From Pseudomonadota bacterium (GTDB lineage: Bacteria; Desulfobacterota; Desulfobacteria; Desulfobacterales; JAHIVH01): a stretch of DNA of 64,000 bases. Under the pieces are notes generated by a model. The model saw only the letters and a list, made by a program, of their open reading frames with translations. It was not told the DNA's origin and did no database searches. A program made the position numbers and the translations under genes. The stretch spans positions 372,001 to 436,000 of the forward strand of contig JAHIVH010000070.1 in NCBI GenBank assembly GCA_018816735.1, written 5' to 3'. Shown here piece by piece: positions 18,109 through 27,448 of the stretch. The number at the start of each line of letters is the position of its first letter. Positions within the stretch are counted from its first letter, which is position 1.

Positions 18109-20460
18109 TTATTTTTCAAGGGCAACCTCAATCACGTTGATCATTTTTTCAACAAAGTGGAACTGAATTGCTTTTTTAACTTTATTGGGGATTTCATCCA
18201 GGTCATTTTTGTTGGACTCCGGAAGAATGATGGTTTTAATACCTGCCCGATGGGCGGCCAGTACCTTCTCTTTGACACCGCCCACAGGGAGGACTATGCC
18301 TCTTAATGTTATTTCACCGGTCATGGCCATCTTGTTGATAACAAGTTTTTCGCTGGCAAGAGACGTAAGTGCCGTCAGCATGGTTACACCTGCGGAAGGC
18401 CCGTCTTTTGGGATGGCCCCTGCCGGTACATGAATATGAATATCATGATGGGCAAAAAAAGCTTCATCCACTTTCAATTTTTTGGCATTGGCCCTGATAA
18501 AGCTCAGCGCAGTGCTGACCGATTCTTTCATTACATCGCCCAGTTGGCCGGTTAGAATAAGACCGCCTTTGCCTTTCATGGCAATCGCTTCAATAAAGAG
18601 GAGTTCTCCGCCTGCGGGTGTCCAGGCAAGGCCCATAACTACGCCGGGCTTGTTGATTTTTGAGCTGACCTCCGGCGTGACGCGTTCCGGTCCAAGGTAT
18701 TTGGCTAAATTAATCACTTTGATGGTAACCGAATCTGTTTCACCTTCGGCGACTTTGCTTGCAACTCCCCGGCATATATTTGCGATTTCCCGTTCAAGGT
18801 TTCTTAAACCCGCCTCGCGGGTGTATCCTGAAATCAGTTTTTTGATGGCGCTTTTTGTAAATGTGACATTGTTGGATCTAAGCCCGTGAGCTTTTCTTTG
18901 TCTGGGAATCAGGTAACGGTTGGCGATTTTTATTTTTTCATCATCCGTATATCCTACAAGATCGAGTACCTCCATTCTGTCTCGCAGGGCAGGAGGAATG
19001 GTATAAAGCACGTTTGCCGTTGTGATAAACATGACTTTTGACAGATCAAAAGGAACGTTAAGATAGTTGTCTGCAAACGAAAAATTCTGCTCCGGATCAA
19101 GGACCTCAAGAAGTGCAGATGAGGGATCACCCTGAAAAGATGCGCCGACCTTATCTATTTCATCCAGTACAAAAACCGGGTTATTGGTTTTTGCCCGGCG
19201 CATGCCCTGAATGATCTGTCCGGGAAGTGCGCCGACATACGTTCGCCGGTGTCCTCTTATTTCAGCCTCGTCTCTCATGCCGCCCAAAGCGATACGAATG
19301 AATTCCCTACCCATGGCCCTTGCGATGGATCTGCCAAGGGAGGTTTTGCCTGTTCCCGGAGGGCCGGAAAAGCAGAGGATCGGTCCTTTGGAATCTGCTT
19401 TTAATTTACGTACGGCAAGAAATTCCAGGATCCGTTTTTTGGCTTTATCAAGGCCAAAATGATCTTCATCAAGGACCTTCTTTGCTTTTTTAATATCGAG
19501 ATTGTCATCAGAGGCCGTATTCCAGGGCAAGGAACAAATCCAGTCCAGATAGGATAGGGATACTGTATATTCGGAGGATGCCGGGTGCATGTTGGATAGG
19601 CGCTTCAGTTCTCTTTCCGCTTCTTTTTCTGCGGTTTCAGGAAGGGCCAGTTCCTTGATTTTTACCCGGTACTCCTCGATATCTGCCGTGGATTCATCCT
19701 TGTCTCCCAGTTCGTCCTGAATGGCCTTCAACTGCTGCCGCAGATAGTATTCCCGCTGCTTGTTTCCCATGTCTTCTTTGACCTGGGACTGAATTTTACT
19801 GCCGATTTCCAGAATTTCGAGCTGGTAATTGAGCATTTTGGTGACTTTTTTCAGCCGTTTTTTTACATCCAGGGTTTCTAGAATCTGCTGCTTCTCGTCC
19901 TGGGCGGAATCGATCGTGGACGTGATCATGTCTGCCAGGGTTCCGGGTTCCCGTATGGTTTTGGCCATGGATACGATTTCCTGGGGAATACCCGGAGACA
20001 GTTCCACAACCTTGCTGTAAAGATCGTGGGCATTGGACATGAGTGCCCGTATTTCCTTGTCAATCTGTTCATCTTCCTTGATCAGGGTTACCTGCGCTCT
20101 GAGGTAGGGCTTGCCATCAATAAATTCATCGACCTTGAATCTGGAAAGCCCCTGAACCATGAGCTGGGCCTTGTTGTCTTCCATTTTGGCCATTTTGAGG
20201 ATCATGGCAATCGTTCCATAAGAATACAGGTCATCCGGAGTGTAACCAGATTCAATATCGGAATTTTTAGCCACCAGAAATCCGAGTACGCGGTTATTGG
20301 CCATGGCATCATCGATCAGCTCCATGGAGTCATCCTTGGTCACAACAAGTGGCAGAACCATTTTGGGAAAAAGTGCCACGTCATATATGGGGAGTATCGG
20401 CAAAGGTTCAGCCGGGGTTTCCGTATTTTTTTCATTAGATGATGGCAGCTGTTCGCTCAT
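18109..20460 (-). CDS. lon: ATP-dependent endopeptidase La (Lon)
   Basis: 783 residues from the ATG at 20460, which is placed 7 bases after GGAGG. The N-terminal substrate domain (about 25-215; LPILPIYDVALFP) and a coiled stretch precede the AAA+ module with Walker A GPPGTGKTS (near 368) and Walker B VFVLDEID. The C-terminal peptidase domain carries DGPSAGVTM (Ser near 688) and the partner Lys in GGVKEKVLAA. Lon degrades misfolded and regulatory proteins in the cytoplasm. It lies downstream of hsp20, which fits stress control. Confidence 0.97.
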   Translation of the reverse strand: MSEQLPSSNEKNTETPAEPLPILPIYDVALFPKMVLPLVVTKDDSMELIDDAMANNRVLGFLVAKNSDIESGYTPDDLYSYGTIAMILKMAKMEDNKAQLMVQGLSRFKVDEFIDGKPYLRAQVTLIKEDEQIDKEIRALMSNAHDLYSKVVELSPGIPQEIVSMAKTIREPGTLADMITSTIDSAQDEKQQILETLDVKKRLKKVTKMLNYQLEILEIGSKIQSQVKEDMGNKQREYYLRQQLKAIQDELGDKDESTADIEEYRVKIKELALPETAEKEAERELKRLSNMHPASSEYTVSLSYLDWICSLPWNTASDDNLDIKKAKKVLDEDHFGLDKAKKRILEFLAVRKLKADSKGPILCFSGPPGTGKTSLGRSIARAMGREFIRIALGGMRDEAEIRGHRRTYVGALPGQIIQGMRRAKTNNPVFVLDEIDKVGASFQGDPSSALLEVLDPEQNFSFADNYLNVPFDLSKVMFITTANVLYTIPPALRDRMEVLDLVGYTDDEKIKIANRYLIPRQRKAHGLRSNNVTFTKSAIKKLISGYTREAGLRNLEREIANICRGVASKVAEGETDSVTIKVINLAKYLGPERVTPEVSSKINKPGVVMGLAWTPAGGELLFIEAIAMKGKGGLILTGQLGDVMKESVSTALSFIRANAKKLKVDEAFFAHHDIHIHVPAGAIPKDGPSAGVTMLTALTSLASEKLVINKMAMTGEITLRGIVLPVGGVKEKVLAAHRAGIKTIILPESNKNDLDEIPNKVKKAIQFHFVEKMINVIEVALEK

Positions 20461-20579
20461 GTATTCCTCCAAATTCTCACCTCTTTCTTTATTGACAGCT
20501 TTGAACGGTTTAGTAGAACGTTAGTATCAATCGGTTAATGTATTTTTGCTTCGGTTGAACAGGATGGCCAGATATCAAT

Positions 20580-20996
20580 TTATCGGGCCAGTTTTGCCAG
20601 GTTTATTTTTAAAAATCCGTTAGTATAATCTGCCGACACTTTTTCCGTATCAATCGCTCTGGGAAGTTTCAGAATTCTCTCAAACGATCCGTTCTGTATT
20701 TCAACGAGTCTGTATGTGGCGTTGGGAACTGGGGGTGCTTCCGCACGTTTTCCGCTTATTTTAACTGCTTTTTCGCATACTTCGATTTCAAAATCACTGG
20801 TATTGACGCCAGCCACTTCTGCCAGAATAATGATTTCATCCGGGGTTTCAAAAATGTCCATGTGAGGTTTCCAAAGCCGTTCCGAAAAACTGAACATGGG
20901 GTTAAATGTATGATGAAACAGGGTATCATCAGTATCATTTGTCCTTGTATTATCCTGTTCAAGTATATTACCGAATCTAATCTTTATGTAGTCCAT
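20580..20996 (-). CDS. small heat-shock protein, Hsp20/alpha-crystallin family
   Basis: 138 residues, with the alpha-crystallin domain at about 45-135. PHMDIFETPDEIIILAEVAG opens it, and RLVEIQNGSFERILKLP and FLKINLAKL close it. The C-terminal I-x-I anchor is not obvious. ATP-independent holdase that binds unfolding proteins. It precedes lon by 119 bp on the same strand. The start is an ATG after GCAGGAG. Confidence 0.9.
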   Translation of the reverse strand: MDYIKIRFGNILEQDNTRTNDTDDTLFHHTFNPMFSFSERLWKPHMDIFETPDEIIILAEVAGVNTSDFEIEVCEKAVKISGKRAEAPPVPNATYRLVEIQNGSFERILKLPRAIDTEKVSADYTNGFLKINLAKLAR

Positions 20997-21304
20997 TTTC
21001 GGCTCCTGCGTTTAAATACTGATTTTTGGGGCTCATATAAAATACAATATCTGATTAAAGACCGCCTGATGGATCGCCTGTAAAATAGAATCCTCATGTG
21101 AACCTTTTATTTCCGGTTAATTGCAAAAAGCAGGCGGGTGGTTAGCCTTTTAACGTCAAATGCGAAAATACCATTGTGCGGATGATTTGTAAAGCAAAGA
21201 TAACGACAAATAAACAGGTGGCAAATAGGTGTTGCCGAAAGACGGTTAATGGTGTCTATGATATCTGGCAGGAAAGATTTAAACCGGTGCATGTGGATGT
21301 TAAT
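20997..21304. other. intergenic region between divergent genes
   Basis: 308 bases between the divergent hsp20 and MFS genes. It must contain both promoters. I recognise no RNA, repeat or CIRCE element here. A frame runs into the MFS gene from 21176, but its Cys/Lys-rich start does not resemble a carrier N-terminus. Confidence 0.45.
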
Positions 21305-22465
21305 ATGTCGAATCATGAGTTAAAAACCAGATGGATATTGGGCGGGCAGTATTTTCTGTACTTCGGTGTGATGGGCATTTTCTTGCCCTTCTTCAACCTG
21401 TACTGTTATCATCTGGGATTCAGCGGTTTTCAGATTGGTATTATCTCGGCCATAAAAACCGTTATTGGCGTTTTATTCCCTCTGATCTGGGGGGCGATTG
21501 CCGATCGTATAAAAATAAGAAAAAAACTTTATATTTCATGCAATCTGTTGAGTGCCGGCGTCTGGGCGTTGTTTCTGGTGACCGCTGATTTTACCGCCAT
21601 GGTTATTATCATGATTGTATACAGTATTTTTTATTCGCCTTTGATTTCATTTCTGGAGACCCTGACCGTAAAGATTCTGGGAAAAGACAGGGATCTTTAC
21701 GGAAATATCCGGGTATGGGGGTCTGTGAGTTTCATTCTGGCTGTTCTTGTCCTGGGAAAAATAATAGACAAGTATTCTGTAGATATTATTATTCTGCTGA
21801 TTTTATCAGGATCAATCATTCAGGCGTTCCTTTCCCCTCTGGTTCCCGATTATGAAACCCCGAAAGAAAAAATACCAAAGATACGGAAAAATTTTTTTAA
21901 CGGAAGAACGGCTGTATTTCTAGTGTGTGCATTTTTAATGCTTTTAAGTCATGGTACCTATTATGGGTTTTTTTCCATTCATCTGGAAAAACTCGGTTAC
22001 GGCAGTTTTTTTATAGGGATTTCCTGGGCGCTCGCCTCTTTGTCCGAGATCGTGGTCATGCTCAATTCCCGCCAGATTTTCAGATGGTTTTCATTTGAGC
22101 GGCTGATCATTTTTTCATTGTTTATGTCCGCATTTCGTTGGTGTGTGTTGTTTTTTGCCGTATCACCGATAGCCATCCTTGTTTCACAAATCCTTCATGC
22201 CATCACGTATGGGGTGTTTCATATTTCAAGTATTCTTTTTATTGATACACTATCAGATGATGAATCCAAAACGTTTGGCCAGTCTGTCAACAATGCGGTG
22301 ACATACGGGCTTGGCATGATGGTCGGTTTTCTGATAAATGGCTATTTTTTTGAAAAAATGGGGGCGTATCTGTTCCTGTTTAGCAGCGCCTGTGCCTTTT
22401 CAGGCGGGGTGATATTCTATATCTATCAATTTGCTTCTTCGCGCGTTTCAGCTCATTCAGATTAG
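21305..22465 (+). CDS. MFS transporter
   Basis: 386 residues from the ATG at 21305. This start puts the first membrane helix close to the N-terminus (LGGQYFLYFGVMGIFLPFFN). About 12 hydrophobic helices are visible, with the MFS loop motif GAIADRIKIRKK between helices 2 and 3. The sequence resembles the MFS_1-like / 3-phenylpropionate permease group (GFSGFQIGIIS; FGSVNN-like FGQSVNNAVTYG late in the protein). The substrate cannot be told. The stop codon overlaps the end of a decayed minus-strand gene fragment. Confidence 0.85.
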   Translation: MSNHELKTRWILGGQYFLYFGVMGIFLPFFNLYCYHLGFSGFQIGIISAIKTVIGVLFPLIWGAIADRIKIRKKLYISCNLLSAGVWALFLVTADFTAMVIIMIVYSIFYSPLISFLETLTVKILGKDRDLYGNIRVWGSVSFILAVLVLGKIIDKYSVDIIILLILSGSIIQAFLSPLVPDYETPKEKIPKIRKNFFNGRTAVFLVCAFLMLLSHGTYYGFFSIHLEKLGYGSFFIGISWALASLSEIVVMLNSRQIFRWFSFERLIIFSLFMSAFRWCVLFFAVSPIAILVSQILHAITYGVFHISSILFIDTLSDDESKTFGQSVNNAVTYGLGMMVGFLINGYFFEKMGAYLFLFSSACAFSGGVIFYIYQFASSRVSAHSD

Positions 22466-22566
22466 TCCACGATTATTTTCCAGTAACCGCCCCTGGCCGG
22501 GCCAATTCGTGTGAGCATCCCTGATTTCTGAAGTTTTTTCGTGTGTTTTAAAACAGCATATTTGTT
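22462..22566 (-). pseudogene. remnant of an AlbA_2/RecG-like protein, C-terminal winged helix
   Basis: Read on the minus strand from 22566, the frame gives KYAVLKHTKKLQKSG, then MLTRIGPARGGYWKIIVD and a stop. This is the typical last helix and wing of the AlbA_2-domain / RecG-like regulator family, where proteins end in RxGxxxGGYWKxI. A TGA directly precedes it and nothing upstream continues the match. It is therefore a ~34-codon leftover, not a gene. It reaches into the stop codon of the MFS gene. Confidence 0.5.
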
Positions 22567-22603
22567 TCATGAAACTCTATCTTTCCACTGTCAGACAAAC
22601 ACC

Positions 22604-22632
22604 TTGACATAACAGCGTTTCCCAAATATTTT
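22604..22632 (+). promoter_or_regulatory. candidate sigma-70 promoter of the esterase genes
   Basis: TTGACA (22604-22609) is followed after exactly 17 bases by TATTTT (22627-22632), 80 bp before the first esterase start. Confidence 0.5.
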
Positions 22633-22714
22633 AACCTAAACAATCACAAATCCAAAAAAAAGTTCATTGTCTATAATGAAATAAAACTGTTTTGCGCTTG
22701 AAAGGAGTGCTTTT

Positions 22715-23581
22715 ATGAAAAAAAAAGTCAATAGCCATCTGTTTACAATTTTGCTTTTCAGCATGCTAATATTTTCAATTTTGACCATAGGTTGTTCGTC
22801 GAGCAATCCGGATGTAACGCTCGAAGAGGATCCCGGACTGCCCAAGCACAGTATATATAGGCCGACGGCTCTTGACACGCTCACGGAGAAAATGCCTATT
22901 GTCATCTGGGGAGAAGGTGGGTGCATATTACCAGGTGCTTTTTTTACGGAATTTTTAAGTGAAATTGCTGCCCATAATTATCTCGTCATTGCAAGCAATG
23001 GTATCGATCAGGTTTGCTTTACAACCCCTGATATGTTGGTTGATGCCATCGATTGGGCCATCTCCGAAAACAGTCGGCCGGACAGCAAGTATTACGGCAA
23101 GATCGATACGGAAAAAGTTGCGGTAATGGGGCAGTCATGCGGGGGATTGGAATCCCTGCACGTTGGAAGCGACCCCAGGGTAAGTACTGTCGTGGCATGG
23201 AACAGCGGCATTTTTGATACCGGCAATATGGGGGGCGCGACCAAAGAAGATCTTTTGGAACTTCATACGCCAACCATGTGGGTGAACAGCGGGCCAAAAG
23301 ATATCGCATATCCGCAGGCTGAAAAAGATTTCGCCGAAGTTCCTGACGATATTCCGTCTGTTTGGGCCAATTACGATTATTCTAAAAAAGGGGGAGGGCT
23401 CTTTGGGGCGCATATGGCTGGCTTTGCCGTGAAAAAAGGTGGTGTGTTCGCCCAGGCCGCGGTTTTATGGCTGGATTTCATTCTCAAGGATCTATATGAA
23501 AACAAAGATCAGTTTGTCGGTGAAGATTGCGGATTAAGTTTGGCTGATCCCAAATGGTCAATTCAGTCGAAAAACTGGTAG
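22715..23581 (+). CDS. lipoprotein alpha/beta hydrolase
   Basis: 288 residues. A lipoprotein signal with LTIGC (Cys near 27) predicts attachment to a membrane outside the cytoplasm. The hydrolase fold shows PIVIWGEGGC as the oxyanion-side strand and GQSCGG as the nucleophile elbow (Ser near 141). A late His in FGAHMAGF could complete the triad, and TPTMWVNSGPKDIAY supplies an acidic residue. Polyester or short-chain ester hydrolases share these motifs, but the substrate is unknown. A second exported esterase follows 57 bp downstream, so they probably form an operon. AAAGGAG precedes the ATG. Confidence 0.83.
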   Translation: MKKKVNSHLFTILLFSMLIFSILTIGCSSSNPDVTLEEDPGLPKHSIYRPTALDTLTEKMPIVIWGEGGCILPGAFFTEFLSEIAAHNYLVIASNGIDQVCFTTPDMLVDAIDWAISENSRPDSKYYGKIDTEKVAVMGQSCGGLESLHVGSDPRVSTVVAWNSGIFDTGNMGGATKEDLLELHTPTMWVNSGPKDIAYPQAEKDFAEVPDDIPSVWANYDYSKKGGGLFGAHMAGFAVKKGGVFAQAAVLWLDFILKDLYENKDQFVGEDCGLSLADPKWSIQSKNW

Positions 23582-23638
23582 GCTTAACATACCTTAAAAT
23601 GGTGAAACCGATTACCTGAACACAAAAAGGACATTTTT

Positions 23639-25486
23639 ATGAAAAAAGATGCCATCCTCTTTTTAATTGCGTTGATCATATTTTCCACCTCAGCATTCAG
23701 CTCCTGTGATCGTTGTGCTCTTCCGGAAACCCTGCGAACAACCATTTATGGTGATGTGATCGGTTTTAACGATAAAGAAAACAGTCATGCCTGGTTAGGG
23801 ATTCCCTATGCAAAACCGCCGGTCGGCGACCTTCGGTGGAAAGCCTCTGTGCCGCCTGAAAATTGGAGCGGTACAAAAAAAGCACTGGAATTATGTTCAG
23901 AGTGTACACAGGTAGGGGATGCGTTTGCATCCACAGCGACCATTTTCGAAGCGAATAAAGCCATTCTTGGTTCAGAAGATTGCCTGTATTTAAATATCTG
24001 GGCACCAAGGTTCGATGCAGACCATATACCTTCCGGAAATGACAGACTGCCTGTTATGTTCTGGATACACGGTGGTGGCAACAGAGCCGGTTATGGCGGG
24101 ATAAACAAGGGCTACAAACTCGCTGCTTCCCAAAATGTGATTGTGGTAATGATCAACTACAGGCTTACGTCCTTTGGCTATTTCTCTCATCCAGCCTTTC
24201 GAAATGAGACAGCGAAGACTTTCGACAATACAGCAAACTATGGTACCACGGATATGATACTCGCGCTTAACTGGGTAAAAGACAATATCTCTTCCTTTGG
24301 GGGAAATCCGGAAAATGTAACCATATTCGGTGAGTCTGCCGGCGGCAGGAATGTAATGTCGCTTGTTCTTTCAAAGGAGGCAGACGGTCTGTTTCACAGG
24401 GCTATCATGCAAAGTGGCGGCATAGATACATATACGATTGAAGAAGCCGAGAATTATATGGATGATCCTTCACCTGGAAATGATTACAGCAGCAGAGAAG
24501 TGCTCTGCAATCTTCTGGTTACAGATGGCCTGGCAACTGACAGAGACGATGCCAAGCGTGTTCAAAACAGTATGTCTAATGAAGAAATTGCAGATTATCT
24601 GAGAGCGAAAACAAAGGAGGAGATACTCGGGGCATATAAAGATGCCAATGGAAAATATATATGGCCGCCGACAATTGTTCAGGATGGATATCTGGTGCCT
24701 GAAATGTCTGTGGAGGATATTCTCAAAGACACGACCAATTATAACAATGTCCCTGTCATTATGGGTACCACAAGGGATGAGAGCAAATTGTTCATGTTCA
24801 TGGAACCGAAATTTACAAGCTGGTTCCAATTGATCTCCGGCGTCACAGAGGATTACTACAATAGCTATGCCATGTGGGATTCCAACATTAAAAAGCTGGG
24901 AGCGGTTGATGATCCGGCAAGATGGTTTCTATCGGATCCGGACAAATCAGACGTTTATGCGTTTAGGTTCGATTGGGACGAAGAGGGAGCCCTGTTTGGA
25001 TTTGTTGATTTAAGTCTTTTACTGGGGGCGGCTCACGGCGTTGAATTAAGCTTCATATTCGGCGATTTTAAAACTTACCACCTGTCACCCTTTTTATACA
25101 ATTCCGCAAACGTTGGCTTTAATTCTGCCACAAGAGATTTGCTTTCAGATCAAATGATGTCCTATTGGGCACAATTTGCGTACACAGGAAATCCCGGAAC
25201 CGGAAAGCCTGGCAGCAAAGAGATGGTCGAATGGAAAGCATGGGATGATACCTCCCCGGGCGCCGGTAAGTTCGTCGTTTTTGATACACCACAGGATGGC
25301 GGCATTTATATGTCCTCGGAAGAAGTGACAACGGAGAGTATCCGGGACGGGATTATGGCGGACGAACTTCTGACATCCGAAGACAAATGTGAGCTTCTTA
25401 AAAAACTTTTTCAAGCATCACCTGACTATGCCGAAGAAATGTATCCGGACAACAACGGCGATCTTTGTGAATTTTTTCCATATTAA
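23639..25486 (+). CDS. exported type B carboxylesterase
   Basis: 615 residues. A signal peptide (about 1-21) ends just before a Cys-containing stretch (FSSCDRCAL), so processing as a lipoprotein is possible but not clear. The carboxylesterase/lipase core is complete. WLGIPYAKPPVG and EDCLYLNIWAP are the family signatures. GESAGG holds the nucleophile Ser near 233, GTTRDE the acidic residue near 381 and AAHGVELSFIFG the His near 466. It is somewhat longer than the bacterial average because of insertions around 265-330. It hydrolyses carboxylic esters outside the cytoplasm. The gene ends 3 bp from the opposing radical SAM gene, with no terminator between them. Confidence 0.92.
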   Translation: MKKDAILFLIALIIFSTSAFSSCDRCALPETLRTTIYGDVIGFNDKENSHAWLGIPYAKPPVGDLRWKASVPPENWSGTKKALELCSECTQVGDAFASTATIFEANKAILGSEDCLYLNIWAPRFDADHIPSGNDRLPVMFWIHGGGNRAGYGGINKGYKLAASQNVIVVMINYRLTSFGYFSHPAFRNETAKTFDNTANYGTTDMILALNWVKDNISSFGGNPENVTIFGESAGGRNVMSLVLSKEADGLFHRAIMQSGGIDTYTIEEAENYMDDPSPGNDYSSREVLCNLLVTDGLATDRDDAKRVQNSMSNEEIADYLRAKTKEEILGAYKDANGKYIWPPTIVQDGYLVPEMSVEDILKDTTNYNNVPVIMGTTRDESKLFMFMEPKFTSWFQLISGVTEDYYNSYAMWDSNIKKLGAVDDPARWFLSDPDKSDVYAFRFDWDEEGALFGFVDLSLLLGAAHGVELSFIFGDFKTYHLSPFLYNSANVGFNSATRDLLSDQMMSYWAQFAYTGNPGTGKPGSKEMVEWKAWDDTSPGAGKFVVFDTPQDGGIYMSSEEVTTESIRDGIMADELLTSEDKCELLKKLFQASPDYAEEMYPDNNGDLCEFFPY

Positions 25487-25489
25487 ACT

Positions 25490-26914
25490 TTAATTATGAG
25501 TAGAACCTAATTTTTCGGAGGCACAGCCGGCTTCAACCATTTCAGGAATGGCAGGTTTATTGTTATCGGAGCCTTCTTTAATGATATTCTTCAGGTATAA
25601 GACTTTTTCCCATGAAAAGGGTTCCTTCTGGCACGGAAGAATCGCGTTGTTGGTATATATCGGATCTGCCTCAAGATCATATCTGGAGGATAAAACCGCC
25701 TTCGGCCATAAAGCAGTGTGAGGTATGGGGGTATAGTGGGAAAGGACCGGTGTGATGCCGCTTTTTAGAACCGTCCGGATTGAAGATTCAACAGATGCGG
25801 TTGTCTGGTCAGGAAGGCCGCACAAAAGATAAGCGCCGACCTGGTCCTTTTCGAATCCTGCAGAAAGGAGAACGTTCACAGCGTCGTAGAATTCTTTTTC
25901 GGAGACCTTTCGGTCCAGTTGGTGACGTTTTTCTTGAAATTCCACGGTTTCCAGGCCCAGTCGAATGGTCTGAAAACCGGCAAGATACATAAGGCTGGCT
26001 ATTTCTTCATTGATTTCACGAATATGAAGGGCATTGGGCAGATGGAACCGCACATTCACGTCGTCGTTGACCAGTTGCTCCAACATGGGAATGGCATGGG
26101 ATTTTGCATTGACAAGAAGGGCATCATCATAAAAAGCAAAATCCCTTACCCCGTGGCGGGTATTGAAATACTTGATTTCCTCAACCACAAATTCCGGTTT
26201 TCGTTGTGTGAAGGCGTCATTCAAATAACCGGAAGCACAATACGCACATGAAAATGGACACCCTCTTGAGGAAAGAATCGGCACATAATTGATGACCCGC
26301 TGAAGATCAAATGCCGGGTAGGGGTATGTGTCCGGATCATCCGGGTTATAAAGCGAAAGCTCCCTGTATCCGAAATAGGTCTCAAATATATCGAGAATCG
26401 TTTTTTCGGTACTGCCGGAAAGAACACGGTCTGCACCAGAGTGTTTGCATGCATGGTCATAACAGAGAGACGCATAAATACCACCCAGAAAGACCGGCAC
26501 GGTTGGAAAAATTTTCTTGATTGCCGATATGGTTTCCCTGACACCAGGCGCCCAGTAGGTCATAAGGGATGTGACCATAATAAGGTCGGGTTTGGGAATG
26601 GCTGACAGATCCTCCCTGAACCACTCCGGTTCGATACCATACCTAGAATAGGTCCGGTTGATATCCGAAAGCCCGCCCGGTTTCTGAATGGTCTTTTTTC
26701 TAAAAGGGCCTCTGCCGTTTCTGATGTAAGGATCCGTTTTTCCGGCTCTGGGATGAAACCGGTCCAGGCAGTCAATATAGGACACCTGGTAGCCATGGCA
26801 CCTTGTAATTGCGGCCAGGCTTAACAAACCATAGGGCTTGGCCCATACATCATAGGCGGCAAAATCGTGTATCCAGGGATTGACAAACAGAATATGGGGA
26901 ATATGCGGATTCAT
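25490..26914 (-). CDS. B12-binding-type radical SAM protein
   Basis: 474 residues. The N-terminal ~170 residues form a Rossmann-like cobalamin-binding-type domain (HILFVNPWIHDFAAYD; LIMVTSLMTYWAPG), though I see no DxHxxG motif for base-off cobalamin. The radical SAM barrel follows, with SSRGCPFSCAYC giving the CxxxCxxC cluster motif near 220. GLETVEF and CGLPDQT are later barrel motifs. The family does methylations, ring changes and other radical reactions; the substrate is unknown. It lies 12 bp downstream of the AhbB-like gene, suggesting work on a tetrapyrrole or regulation by the same signal. This link is inference. Confidence 0.85.
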   Translation of the reverse strand: MNPHIPHILFVNPWIHDFAAYDVWAKPYGLLSLAAITRCHGYQVSYIDCLDRFHPRAGKTDPYIRNGRGPFRKKTIQKPGGLSDINRTYSRYGIEPEWFREDLSAIPKPDLIMVTSLMTYWAPGVRETISAIKKIFPTVPVFLGGIYASLCYDHACKHSGADRVLSGSTEKTILDIFETYFGYRELSLYNPDDPDTYPYPAFDLQRVINYVPILSSRGCPFSCAYCASGYLNDAFTQRKPEFVVEEIKYFNTRHGVRDFAFYDDALLVNAKSHAIPMLEQLVNDDVNVRFHLPNALHIREINEEIASLMYLAGFQTIRLGLETVEFQEKRHQLDRKVSEKEFYDAVNVLLSAGFEKDQVGAYLLCGLPDQTTASVESSIRTVLKSGITPVLSHYTPIPHTALWPKAVLSSRYDLEADPIYTNNAILPCQKEPFSWEKVLYLKNIIKEGSDNNKPAIPEMVEAGCASEKLGSTHN

Positions 26915-26926
26915 GGAAATAATCGG

Positions 26927-27412
26927 CTATTCGTCGTCATCGTCAAAAGGAAAATAGGCCATGGATGTTTTTTTAAGCTCTTTTTTGCTGAAAAGGAGAT
27001 TGTAGGTCGTAACGGAAATAGCCTGTGCTATTTTTTTTGCAGTTTCCCTGCAGCCGTCTTCACTTTTGGCATGAATCATGGTGTATAAATTGTAAGGCCA
27101 GTCTTTTTCAGGCGTTCTCCTGTAGCAGTGCGAAACCTCTATGAATGTGGCCATTTTTTCACCAACTTCATCTGCACGTTCCTCATCCACCTGCCATGCA
27201 ACCATGGCGTTTGCCGTATATCCGGATTTCTGGTGCCGAAGGGTGGCCCCGTATCGTCTGATAATTCCTTTTTCCTTAAGGGCACAAAGCGTTTCAAGAA
27301 TTTCGTTTTCAGTGATGCCTATTTTTTTAGCCAGTTGAAGATAAGGTCTTGGCGTAACGGGAATATCTCCCTGGATCAGGGCGATTACTTTTTTTTCAAG
27401 TTCTGTAAGCAT
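26927..27412 (-). CDS. siroheme decarboxylase AhbB-like / Lrp-AsnC family protein
   Basis: 161 residues. An N-terminal winged helix of Lrp/AsnC type (about 1-60; IRRYGATLRHQKSGY) leads into an RAM-like domain with VSHCYRRTPEKDWPYNLYTMIHA. The His-Cys-Tyr-Arg-Arg and WPYNLYTM motifs are those of the siroheme decarboxylases AhbA/AhbB and NirD/L, not of amino-acid regulators. These enzymes remove two carboxyls from siroheme to give didecarboxysiroheme in the heme route of sulfate reducers and in heme d1 synthesis. AhbA and AhbB normally work as a pair; only one is here. A regulatory role is the alternative. Start ATG, no clear ribosome site. Confidence 0.78.
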   Translation of the reverse strand: MLTELEKKVIALIQGDIPVTPRPYLQLAKKIGITENEILETLCALKEKGIIRRYGATLRHQKSGYTANAMVAWQVDEERADEVGEKMATFIEVSHCYRRTPEKDWPYNLYTMIHAKSEDGCRETAKKIAQAISVTTYNLLFSKKELKKTSMAYFPFDDDDE

Positions 27413-27448
27413 TGGGTTTATATGGGGTAGCCTTATTTAAATGTCAAG

